Shown here one piece after another: positions 9,409-17,647 of a DNA stretch of 64,000 bases; the first letter of the stretch is position 1; each line of letters opens with the position of its first letter. Source of the stretch: Roseiflexus castenholzii DSM 13941 (GTDB lineage: Bacteria; Chloroflexota; Chloroflexia; Chloroflexales; Roseiflexaceae). The translations under genes and the position numbers were made by a program. The stretch covers positions 2,542,001 to 2,606,000 of the forward strand of contig NC_009767.1 of assembly GCF_000017805.1 (NCBI RefSeq), in the 5' to 3' direction. The notes beneath the pieces are model-generated. The model was given only the letters and a program-made list of their open reading frames with translations, had not been told where the DNA came from and did no database searches.

Positions 9409-9805
9409 AGGAAACGACGATGCGCCGTGTTCCGCTCCACTGGTCGCCATCGTGTCACCGAGCGTCTCACGCGTGTCCGGTTTTGCGCTGCATCCTGCTC
9501 GTCGCAGTGATCCAGGCATGCGCATCCGTCTCCGCATGCGCCGCACCCCGCGCGTTGCAGCGATGCGGGCATGTACATCCGTCCCTGCATGCGCTGCGCA
9601 TAACGATTCGTCCCAGGCACGCAATGACCGATGCACGGTCGCTGCCACGCCGGAGACTGCGTCGTATTGCAGGCGAGATCGCAGATGGCGGCGAGAGAAC
9701 GGACGATATGGGTCGTGAGCGCCTGCGCCCTGTAATTTATCCGCTCCGTAGCCGGGCAGGGGGACGGGGTAAGGTGTTGAACGTTTCACAACGCATGCGC
9801 AGAGC

Positions 9806-9986
9806 TCAGACCTGCCCGCTCTTGAGCCGGGCAGGGGGACCCCTCCAATGCCCGCCAGGGGATCGGCGTGCGGGCGGGTCTGAGACCTGCCCGCGCCAGG
9901 GGATCGGCGTATGGGCAGGTCTGAGACCTGCCCACGCCAGGGGATAGGCGTACGGGCGGATCTGAGACCTGCCCGCCCTTGATGCC
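9806..9986. repeat. Dispersed palindromic repeat array, 41-bp units
   Basis: Three CGCCAGGGGAT cores begin at 9853, 9894 and 9935, exactly 41 bp apart. Each is followed by a variant of the palindrome GGCAGGTCTGAGACCTGCC. A partial unit lies upstream (CTCAGACCTGCCCG) and a GC-rich tail downstream. It is the same family as the sequence fused to the CRISPR repeats at 7322-7910. Confidence 0.85.
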
Positions 9987-10037
9987 GGGCAGGGGGGCAC
10001 GCGGGGGGCAGGAGGGCGTCAGCGGGGGCGCGTACCC

Positions 10038-10066
10038 GTCACAGGTGGGCGCGTCTGTGGTATGAT
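10038..10066 (+). promoter_or_regulatory. Putative pyrE promoter
   Basis: GTCACA at 10038-10043 and TATGAT at 10061-10066 are separated by 17 bp, about 40 bp before the pyrE start. Moderate match to consensus. Confidence 0.5.
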
Positions 10067-10107
10067 ACCCCGGCATTAAGTGCGCCACGTCGTTGCGAGG
10101 GTTGTTC

Positions 10108-10740
10108 ATGACCACTGATATCGCATATGAGATAGCCGCCACGCTTCTGGAGGCGGGCGCTCTGCTGATTCGCCCGCGCGAACCGTTCATCTTCGCTTCC
10201 GGGTTGCGCTCACCGATCTACTGCGATAACCGTATGTTGCTGGGTGATGTCGCGGCGCGGCGGATTGTGACGCGCGGCTTCGCTGCACAGTGCGCCGATG
10301 CGCAGGTTGTCGCCGGACCGGCCACCGGTGGCATTGCATGGGCTGCGTGGGTCGCTGAGGCGCTCAGTATCCCGATGGCATATGTGCGCAGCGGCGCTAA
10401 AGGGCATGGACGTGGACGGCAGGTGGAGGGAGCGACAGTCAGAGATCGGCGCGTGGCGCTGCTTGAAGATACGGTCAGCACCGGCGAGAGTGCGCTTCAG
10501 GCGGCAGACGCTCTACGCGCCGAGGGCGCGCTGGTGACGCATTGCGTCTGCATTTTTACCTGGGGATGGGCTGACACAGAGGCGCGGTTTGCCGCAGCGC
10601 ACCTTCATCTCGTGCCGCTGGCAACGCTTCCCGCCGTGCTCGATGTGGCGCAGCGCACCGGGCGCCTGACGCCAGAGGCGCGCGCGCTGGTCGAGTCATG
10701 GGCTGCCAATCCGCGCGCGTGGATGCCGCCAGAAGCGTAG
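10108..10740 (+). CDS. pyrE: Orotate phosphoribosyltransferase
   Basis: PyrE joins orotate to PRPP to make orotidine 5'-monophosphate in pyrimidine synthesis. The 210-residue product shows the substrate loop FIFASGLRSPIYCDNR near the N-terminus and the PRPP-binding motif ALLEDTVSTGESA at about residues 117-129. The flexible catalytic loop region (YVRSGAKGHGRGRQ) lies between them. ATG 10108 was chosen over an upstream TTG because GAGG sits 7 bases before it. No other pyr gene is adjacent; upstream is repeat DNA, so it is probably transcribed from its own promoter. Confidence 0.92.
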   Translation: MTTDIAYEIAATLLEAGALLIRPREPFIFASGLRSPIYCDNRMLLGDVAARRIVTRGFAAQCADAQVVAGPATGGIAWAAWVAEALSIPMAYVRSGAKGHGRGRQVEGATVRDRRVALLEDTVSTGESALQAADALRAEGALVTHCVCIFTWGWADTEARFAAAHLHLVPLATLPAVLDVAQRTGRLTPEARALVESWAANPRAWMPPEA

Positions 10741-10773
10741 CACTGCCAGAGACGCGCGTGAAATGAACTCGCT

Positions 10774-11898
10774 ATGAGCCGCACATCTATCGTGCCGACG
10801 CTGTCGGATCACTGCTCCACCCCTCATCTTTCCGTCGTCTGGCAGTCGCGCTGGGGCATCCCCATCGGATACGCTGTCTCTTCCGAGGCGCTGGCGCTCG
10901 CACTGGCTGCGCGCGGCGTCGAGTTGTCGTACCGCCCGACGCCGTGGCATATGCCGGGAACAATCCGCTACCCGGCGCTGCTGGCTGCCGCAGCGCGCGC
11001 GCCGCGCGACGACGTGCCGCAGGTCAGCTACGACCAGGCAGACCTGTTCTACACCCGTCACGCGGGGTACAAAATCGGTTACACCATGCTGGAAGTCGAT
11101 GGACTGCCGCGTGAGTGGGTCGCGGCGTGCAATGCCATGGACGAGGTCTGGACGCCAAGCCGCTGGGGTGCGACGGTCTTTGCCAATGCCGGAGTGACGC
11201 GCCCGATCTATGTCATGCCGCTGGGGTATGATCCGGTGTGTTTTCGACCGGATGGACCGGCGCGCCGGATTGCGGAACGCTTCACGTTTCTCTCGGTCTT
11301 TGAGTGGGGCGAACGCAAAGCGCCGGACATCCTGCTGCGCGCCTATGCAGCGTCGTTCACGCGACGCGATGACGTGGCGCTGCTGTTGCGGGTGAACAAT
11401 TTTGACGCAGAGGTCGATGTTGCGCGACAGATCGCCGCGCTGCGCCTTCCCGCCGATGCTCCGCCGATTGCCCTGCTCTACAACCGTTACATCAGCGACG
11501 AGAGCCTGGGAGCGCTCTACCGCAGCGCCGATTGTTTTGTGCTGCCGACGCGCGGTGAAGGATGGGGGCTGCCGATCCTCGAAGCGATGGCGTGTGGGTT
11601 GCCGGTGATTGCCACCGACTGGAGCGGGCAAACCGAATTCTTCCACGGCGGAGTCGGGTACCCGGTGCGGGTGCGGCGGCTGGTTGCCGCCGACGCCAAA
11701 TGCCCCTACTACCTGGGCTGGCGCTGGGCGGAGCCGGACATCGAGCACCTGATCGCGCTGATGCGCCATGTGTACGAGCATCCCAACGAAGCGCGGGTGG
11801 TTGGCGCGCGCGCGGCGCAAGAAGCGGCAACGCGCTGGACGTGGGCGCACGCAGCGGAGCGGATTCACAGGCGGTTAATGGATGCGACTGATGGGTAA
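10774..11898 (+). CDS. Glycosyltransferase, GT4-like (GT-B fold)
   Basis: A 374-residue GT-B enzyme that transfers a sugar from a nucleotide donor; donor and acceptor cannot be told from sequence. The C-terminal nucleotide-binding half has the retaining-GT4 signature PTRGEGWGLPILEAMACGLP, with the paired glutamates, followed by VIATDWSGQTEF. The N-terminal half begins with VVWQSRWGIPIGYAVSSEAL, the acceptor-side Rossmann fold. There is no membrane segment, so it is probably cytosolic or peripheral. It lies 33 bp after pyrE on the same strand and may be co-transcribed, though no functional link is evident. Confidence 0.85.
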   Translation: MSRTSIVPTLSDHCSTPHLSVVWQSRWGIPIGYAVSSEALALALAARGVELSYRPTPWHMPGTIRYPALLAAAARAPRDDVPQVSYDQADLFYTRHAGYKIGYTMLEVDGLPREWVAACNAMDEVWTPSRWGATVFANAGVTRPIYVMPLGYDPVCFRPDGPARRIAERFTFLSVFEWGERKAPDILLRAYAASFTRRDDVALLLRVNNFDAEVDVARQIAALRLPADAPPIALLYNRYISDESLGALYRSADCFVLPTRGEGWGLPILEAMACGLPVIATDWSGQTEFFHGGVGYPVRVRRLVAADAKCPYYLGWRWAEPDIEHLIALMRHVYEHPNEARVVGARAAQEAATRWTWAHAAERIHRRLMDATDG

Positions 11899-11919
11899 AT
11901 CAGGGGAGAGTCAGGAATG

Positions 11920-12480
11920 CTAGCGCACTCCTGAAGCGACGCTCGATGGCTTCAAGGGCAGCCTGTACCACGCCGTATCCGACTGCATCACAAGCACTTC
12001 ATCCGGGATCATATCAGGCGCATATCCAATGCCGCTCACTGGATACACTTCCAGGTGCGTGATCAAGAGCGACAAAGGGGCATAGACCGGCGCGCATCGG
12101 GGACTTCCGCTTTTATCAAGAAGGGTGTGGTTCCAGCCATATATGCGCTGTCATCCTGGAGGATCGCAGCGAGGCACAGCGGTATACCACTGTGATTTGA
12201 CGACTCGACCGTATGTGTCGTCCATGGAAAAGCGACGCGCTGCGCGTTCCGTCCGGGGTGGGTACGCCGTCGAACGACACAATGCCCGGCAAGGCATCCA
12301 CGGATGCCCGCAGTGCGGCGTCTGGCGCGCGCTCACGAGAGACGTTCGATACTGCGCTGTTCCTGCGCGTAAAAGCCGACCGGCGCAGGGTGGCGCGGCA
12401 TGTCGCGAACGACGCCGCCGAGACCAGGACGAAGGGCACGATGCCGGAGGCAGACGATCAGGCACGGCAACAGGTTGAGC
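11920..12480 (-). pseudogene. Decayed gene, possibly a small lipoprotein or exported protein
   Basis: No intact gene fills 11899-12556. On the minus strand, the frame ending with a stop at 11920-11922 reads cleanly back to 12150 (ending APDMIPDEVLVMQSDTAWY...), is cut by TGA at 12151-12153, and continues in the same frame with MDDTYGRVVKSQWYTAVP. Upstream the reading seems to move to another frame (DALPGIVSFDGVPTPDGT) and to a hydrophobic cysteine-containing start (AALLNLLPCLIVCL) near 12480. One stop plus at least one frameshift suggests a remnant. The family is not identified; the DDTYGRVVKxxWY piece recalls small repeat-type lipoproteins. Confidence 0.4.
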
Positions 12481-12560
12481 AACGCTGCTCCGCAGAATGA
12501 TCGCACGAACGGGGACGGGGTTTGCAACGAGTGTGGCATGGCGCGTTTGTTAACATGTGG

Positions 12561-12589
12561 TTGACGCACTGTTCCATGTATATTACACT
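12561..12589 (+). promoter_or_regulatory. Putative promoter of the alcohol dehydrogenase gene
   Basis: TTGACG at 12561-12566 and TACACT at 12584-12589 are separated by 17 bp, about 55 bp before the start codon. Confidence 0.6.
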
Positions 12590-12643
12590 GTGCTGTGTCG
12601 AAGGGTCAACACGCAAGCGAAGCCTGACAGAAGGAGGCTGCTT

Positions 12644-13816
12644 ATGATGCCGCCGCGAGAGTTTCTCATGCCTGCGCAGGTTCTGATCGGCTCAGGCGCT
12701 GCCGAGCAGGTAGGGGCGCAGTGTCAGAAGCGCGGTTGGAAGAAAGCCCTGATCGTGTCCGACAAGATCATGCTCAGTCTGGGGTTAGTCGGCAAGGTGG
12801 AGCAGTATCTTGCCGACAGCGGCATTGCCAGCGCCGTATATGCTGGTGTCAACACCGAACCGGTGGTGGAATATGTTCAGGAAGGGTTGCAGGTATACAA
12901 AGAAGGCAACTGCGATTTTGTCGTAGCGGTTGGCGGCGGCAGTCCCATCGATACCGCAAAAGCCATCGCGGTGTTGGTCACGAACCCCGGTTCAATTGAG
13001 CAGTACAAAGGGATCGGCAAAATCGGCGCTCCCGGCGTGCCGGTCGTCGCCATTCCCACCACTGCCGGCACCGGCAGCGAGGCGACGGTCTATACTGTCA
13101 TCACCGACCAGAAGACCGATGTAAAAATGTTGATCGGAAGTCCTTACCTGATGCCGACGATCGCCATCGTTGATCCGATGCTGACCGTCTCTTCGCCGCA
13201 GAGTGTCACAGCGGCAACCGGCGTTGATGCGCTGGTGCATGCCATCGAGGCGTATGTGTCGGTGAAGCGCCAGCCGATGACCGATATCTTTTGCCTGTCG
13301 GCGATCCGGTTGATTGCGCAAAGCATTCGCCAGGCGTGGGCGAACGGCAACAATATGGAGGCGCGTGAACAGATGATGCTCGGCGCCTTTCAGGCAGGCG
13401 TGGCGTTCAGCAACTCATCGGTGGCGTTGGTGCATGGGATGTCGCGCCCCATCGGCGCGCACTTCCATATCGCGCACGGCGTATCGAACGCGGCATTGCT
13501 CGCAGTCGTCACCGAGTTCAGTCTGATCGGCGATCCGCTGCGATATGCGCAGATTGCCGAAGCCATGGGGGAGCCGGTTCAGGGGTTGTCCATGATGGAA
13601 GCCGCCGACCGCGTGGTCCATGCCATCCGTCGTCTGGTCAGCGACATCAAGATTCCCTCGCTAAGGCAACTGGGAGTCGAGCGTGAGCGCCTGATCGAAC
13701 TGGCGCCGTCGATGGCGGATGCGGCGATTGATAGCGGAAGCCCGGCAAATAACCCGCGCAAGCCCACGCGTCAGGAAATCATCGATCTCTACGTCAAGGC
13801 GTATGACGAGGCGTAG
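12644..13816 (+). CDS. Iron-containing (group III) alcohol dehydrogenase
   Basis: A 390-residue NAD(P)-dependent dehydrogenase that interconverts alcohols and aldehydes or ketones; the substrate is unknown. The nucleotide-binding motif GGGSPIDTAKA is at residues 97-107. The metal ligands expected for the family are visible: Asp195 and His199 in GVDALVHAIEAY, His264 in ALVHGMSRPIGA, and His278 in HFHIAHGVSNA. Length is typical. ATG 12644 follows AAGGAGG by 6 bases, which decides against the longer upstream frame; ATG 12647 is equally possible. It has its own promoter and stands alone. Confidence 0.93.
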   Translation: MMPPREFLMPAQVLIGSGAAEQVGAQCQKRGWKKALIVSDKIMLSLGLVGKVEQYLADSGIASAVYAGVNTEPVVEYVQEGLQVYKEGNCDFVVAVGGGSPIDTAKAIAVLVTNPGSIEQYKGIGKIGAPGVPVVAIPTTAGTGSEATVYTVITDQKTDVKMLIGSPYLMPTIAIVDPMLTVSSPQSVTAATGVDALVHAIEAYVSVKRQPMTDIFCLSAIRLIAQSIRQAWANGNNMEAREQMMLGAFQAGVAFSNSSVALVHGMSRPIGAHFHIAHGVSNAALLAVVTEFSLIGDPLRYAQIAEAMGEPVQGLSMMEAADRVVHAIRRLVSDIKIPSLRQLGVERERLIELAPSMADAAIDSGSPANNPRKPTRQEIIDLYVKAYDEA

Positions 13817-13951
13817 GAGAGGCGCAGACGTTTGCGGGGATCGGGAACGCGGCGGGTCCAACCTCATACCGCCGCGTCTCAGTCCTATGACCTTATTGCT
13901 CAGTCAAAAACGATGCTCGATTTCTCCGCATTCGCATTGGCAAGTATCTGA

Positions 13952-16177
13952 ATGAAACCCATATATGACCCGATTCAGGTGCGCCGGTATGTCATCAGTG
14001 GGATATTGATCGTCGCTACTTTTTTCTTGACCATCGCGGCGTTGCTCAAAGAGAGTGATGCCGCTTATCATTCGGCGATTCTGATAGATTTCTATCCGGT
14101 CGAACGGAACAATAGTGGCGAGTACCGGTTCACACAACCACGATCCCATATTTTCATTCCTCCTTTCGTAAGCGATGCGGTCGCGCTGTCATTTCGGACA
14201 TACTCACCAGGTCCGCTGCCGGAACGGACACTGACCTTGCGATTGGATGAGCGAACATTCGTGTCGCTGGCATCCGGTCATTCAGTGCGGCGCCTTCTGC
14301 TTGTGCTCTCACCTGCGGGCGTCGGAGCAGGTCAGTTGTTGACGCTGGAAACCGCGCCTGCCGAGGCGCCTGGCGACTTGCGTCGGCTTGGCGTCTTCAC
14401 CGCTAACATCGAACTCCAACCGCTGAATCCACACATCTATCAGCGTTTCGCCCTCGTTGTACTGGCTCCTGTGACAGCGTCGCTGCTCCTGCTGGTGATG
14501 CGCTGTGGGGTTCTGGCAAGCGCATGCAGTGCTGCTCTTGTTGCAGGAATGGTTCTATGGGGATGGACGATTGCGTGGGGGGCGACATTCGGGTTAGGCG
14601 TTATACTTGTGTTTGACAGAATGCTGAACTGCGGACGAGGCATGTTCTGGCTACGCCAGAGTATTGACCAATTGCTCTCCTGTCTGTCTCTTCCCGATAT
14701 GGTGATTAGCACGCTGATACTCATATGGATCAGTACCGTTGGTTGGAGCAGCCTGGCAATCCATGAGCGCTATGCGACCGGCGCCTATGATCTTGGGCTT
14801 TTTGATCAATGGCTCTGGCTTATCAGTCGTGGTTTGACTCCATATAGCACAGGCATCGGTGTTCACTTATTGGGCGATCACGCCGCTGTGCTGTTGTATC
14901 CTCTGGCAACGTTGTATCTGTTTGTTCCAGATGTGCGCGCATTGCTGCTTGTTCAAGTGCTGGCGGTCGGTATGGGAGGATTGGCGCTTTATCGCATCGG
15001 TTCGACCCGTGGATCGTCGTGGATGGGCGCGCTCGTTGCCGGAGCATATCTGTTGCATCCATCCACACACAATATGGCGCTGTTTCATTTTCATCCAGAT
15101 GCATTGGCCGCAGCGGCGCTGCTGATTGTGCTCTTGGGCATTGAGCGACGAAATGCCACAATGATGGCGGTTGCGGTTGTTGTGTGCGCGGCAAAGGAGA
15201 ACTTTGCGCTCACGACGGCATTGCTGGGCGCCTGGCTCGTCATTCGTGGCGAACGACGCCTGGGAAGCGCTCTGTTCTTCGGTTCACTCGCGTGGTTCAG
15301 CATTGCCACATTCCTCATCTAGCCCATGTTCAATGGTCAATCCCAAAGCGTTTTTGCATCTCGCTTCGACCGCTATGGCGCAACTCCAGGTGATATTCTT
15401 CGGTCCATCTTTCTGCGACCGGATCGCGTTGTTCTTGACCTGTTTCATTCTGAAAATCTCCACTATCTGGCTCTGGTGCTGGCACCTCTCGGCATGCTGC
15501 CGTTGCTCAGTCCATTGCATGCCGCTCTGGCGTTGCCAGCCCTTACGTTGAATATGCTCAGCAACTACGATGCTCAGCGCTCACTGCTCTTCCATTATGA
15601 TGCTCTCCCGGTCGCACTGGTGTCATATGCATGTCTCGACGCTGCTATCATGCTCCGGGGTTGGTGGAAGCCGCGTGTGGCGTTTGTCGTATGTGCGCTT
15701 TGCATTATATGCGGAGCATGCTGGACCGTTGCGGCGGTCCCATTGAGAATTCAGGATGCATTGTTTCCGGCGGTGCGCGACGTAGAATGGTCCTATGTTC
15801 GCCGTTATATCCTTACCTACATTCCGCGTGATGCGGCAGTCTCAGTTAGTCCTGCGCTCCATCCGCACCTGATGCATCGCACACAGGCGTTTGTGTTTCC
15901 CAATCCCTTCGTTCGTATTCACTACGTCAATCCCGCCGGAGCGCCGCAACCACCATCTATCGATTGGATTGTCCATGATTATTATGGTATGGGGCGGGCG
16001 ACTGCCAACCGCGAGCGGGAATTGCTGAGCGATTTAGAGCGGCGCAAACTGTTTGTTCCTGTCATGCGAGTTGGCACTATCACGCTGATGAAACGCACCG
16101 ACTCGTCTCTGCCGGCTTCCTGCTTTGGCGCCGGCTGGCAGAGTGTGGATTGTCTCTCTGCATACCAAAATCGATGA
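13952..16177 (+). pseudogene. DUF2079-type polytopic membrane protein interrupted by one in-frame TAG
   Basis: Two consecutive open stretches, 13952-15322 and 15326-16177, are in the same frame and separated only by TAG at 15320-15322 and one proline codon. Together they would encode about 740 residues: an N-terminal segment, a helix near residues 10-30 (ISGILIVATFFLTIAALL), many further hydrophobic helices, the YDLGLFDQWLW motif typical of DUF2079, and a soluble C-terminal part. Function is unknown; the family resembles membrane glycosyltransferases. The break falls in TFLI-stop-PMFNGQSQ, a continuous region, so one base change (for example TGG to TAG) would explain it. Alternatives are a sequencing error or readthrough. 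Confidence 0.75.
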
Positions 16178-16260
16178 CTATCTCCTTGTGGAGTAGCGCA
16201 GAACTGACAGACAGTGAATAATTGCTGCAATACAGTTTACAACCAGGGGAAATTGCGGTC

Positions 16261-16686
16261 ATGAACCAACAACCAAACCTGGAGTGCGGGGCGAAGAAAC
16301 CGCCGCTCTTCCTGGCGATCTCAGCCGCTGACAATGAACCGCTGGCGGCGCAGATTGAGCGCGCGATCCATGAACGCCGGCTCGCCGTTGTCGATCTGCC
16401 GCTGCTCACCGATGTGGCGCAGGGTGACCCATACCTGGCTGAGCAACTCGCGGCGCTCCACGCACAATGGGAAGTGCGTCCGCAGCCGTCGCGCGGGTTG
16501 CTCGACCGTCTGCGACGGCGCATTGCCTGGTGGCTGCTCGAACCTGAGATACGCCAGATCAATGCGGTGCATGCCACCCTCACTCGCCTGATCGATAGCC
16601 TGATTGTCCTGGCAGACCGTGAACGTGCAGCACGGCGGCGGATTGAAGAGTATCAGGCGCATACGAGCGCGGAACCCCTCCAATAG
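16261..16686 (+). CDS. Small hypothetical protein, alpha-helical
   Basis: A 141-residue protein without a recognised domain. The middle carries an arginine-rich segment (GLLDRLRRRIAWWLLEPEIR), and the C-terminal 50 residues are strongly helical and charged (LADRERAARRRIEEYQ), suggesting a coiled coil or a membrane-surface helix. ATG 16261 was chosen over the in-frame upstream start because AGGGGA lies 10 bases before it. It follows the interrupted DUF2079 gene on the same strand and ends 8 bp before a MITE-like element. Confidence 0.6.
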   Translation: MNQQPNLECGAKKPPLFLAISAADNEPLAAQIERAIHERRLAVVDLPLLTDVAQGDPYLAEQLAALHAQWEVRPQPSRGLLDRLRRRIAWWLLEPEIRQINAVHATLTRLIDSLIVLADRERAARRRIEEYQAHTSAEPLQ

Positions 16687-16693
16687 ATGAATG

Positions 16694-17428
16694 ATACCAA
16701 TGACGATTGAAGATACCGCATGCGTGTCATTCCGAGCGCAGCGACTTGTCATTCCGAGCGCAGCGACTTGTCATTCCGAGCGCAGCGAGGAATCTGACCG
16801 CGCGCAGCGCGGAATCGGCGCGGGTCGCGCACGACCCCTCGCGCGGCTCGGGGTGACCATGCCGGATGGTCATAGGATTCTTGTCATTCCGAGCCCTTCG
16901 CTTCGCTCAGGGTAAACGCAGCGAGGAATCTGACCGAGCGCAGCGCGGAATCGGCGCGGGTCGCGCACGACCCCTCGCGCGGCTCGGGGTGACCATGCCG
17001 GATGGTCATAGGATTCTTGTCATTCCGAGCGCAGCGACGGGTCATTCCGAGCGCAGCGAGGAATCTGACCGAGCGCAGCGCGGAATCGGCGCGGGTCGCG
17101 CACGACCCCTCGCGCGGCTCGGGGTGACCGTGCCGGATGGTCATAGGATTCTTGTCATTCCGAGCCCTTCGCTTCGCTCAGGGTAAACGCAGCGAGGAAT
17201 CTGACCGAGCGCAGCGCGGAATCGGCGCGGGTCGCGCACGACCCCTCGCGCGGCTTGGGGTGACCATGCCGGATGGTCACAGGATTCTTGTCATTCCGAG
17301 CGCAGCGACGGGTCATTCCGAGCGCAGCGAGGAATCTGACCGAGCGCAGCGCGGAATCGGCGCGGGTCGCGCACGACCCCTCGCGCGGCTCGGGGTGACC
17401 ATGCCGGATATGCATAGGGAATTGGTAT
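16694..17428. mobile_element. MITE-like element with internally amplified core (5 x about 135 bp)
   Basis: The element begins ATACCAATGAC (16694-16704) and ends ATTGGTAT (17421-17428), an inverted pair. Its interior is built of GTCATTCCGAGCGCAGCGAG-type modules. The marker GCGAGGAATCTGACC recurs near 16786, 16921, 17057, 17192 and 17328, a period of 135-136 bp. Three shorter relatives in opposite orientation lie at 49395, 53018 and 54045. No transposase is encoded, so movement would need help in trans. Confidence 0.75.
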
Positions 17429-17454
17429 GAGAGGTTAAGCAACGTCCTCTTTTG

Positions 17455-17492
17455 TTAACAAGGTATAACAATGATCTTACCAAAACTTTACC
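17455..17492 (+). promoter_or_regulatory. Pho-box-like direct repeats upstream of phoX
   Basis: Four related hexamers, TTAACA (17455), ATAACA (17465), TTACCA (17477) and TTTACC (17487), recur every 10-12 bp. PhoB/PhoP-type regulators bind direct repeats of this kind with about one helical turn spacing, and the next gene is a PhoX phosphatase. This is inferred from spacing and context. Confidence 0.5.
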
Positions 17493-17647
17493 TCTGATCG
17501 GCTGCATTCCCTCGACGCAGACACTAGAATTAGAATGGCTCCGGAAATTGTGCAATACCCAAACAGTGCGGGAACAAGCACTGTGCATAAGGCGCCGTGC
17601 TCACCGGAGTCCATGCTGGATGCAGACTCGAGAAGGAGAGATCATCT

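Larger units (their letters stand above)
9409..10107. other. Non-coding, repeat-rich interval before pyrE
   Basis: No convincing gene is seen. Bases 9516-9544 and 9569-9597 form an imperfect 29-bp direct repeat (GCATGCGCATCCGTC versus GCATGTACATCCGTC in their 5' parts). Bases about 9806-9986 hold the dispersed 41-bp palindromic repeat (separate entry). The pyrE promoter is at the right end. Confidence 0.6.

Noticed and set aside
8911..9789. Minus-strand frame of about 290 codons opposite the solenoid gene
   Set aside because: No family features, and the plus-strand frame shows a strict 34-residue periodicity that only real coding explains.
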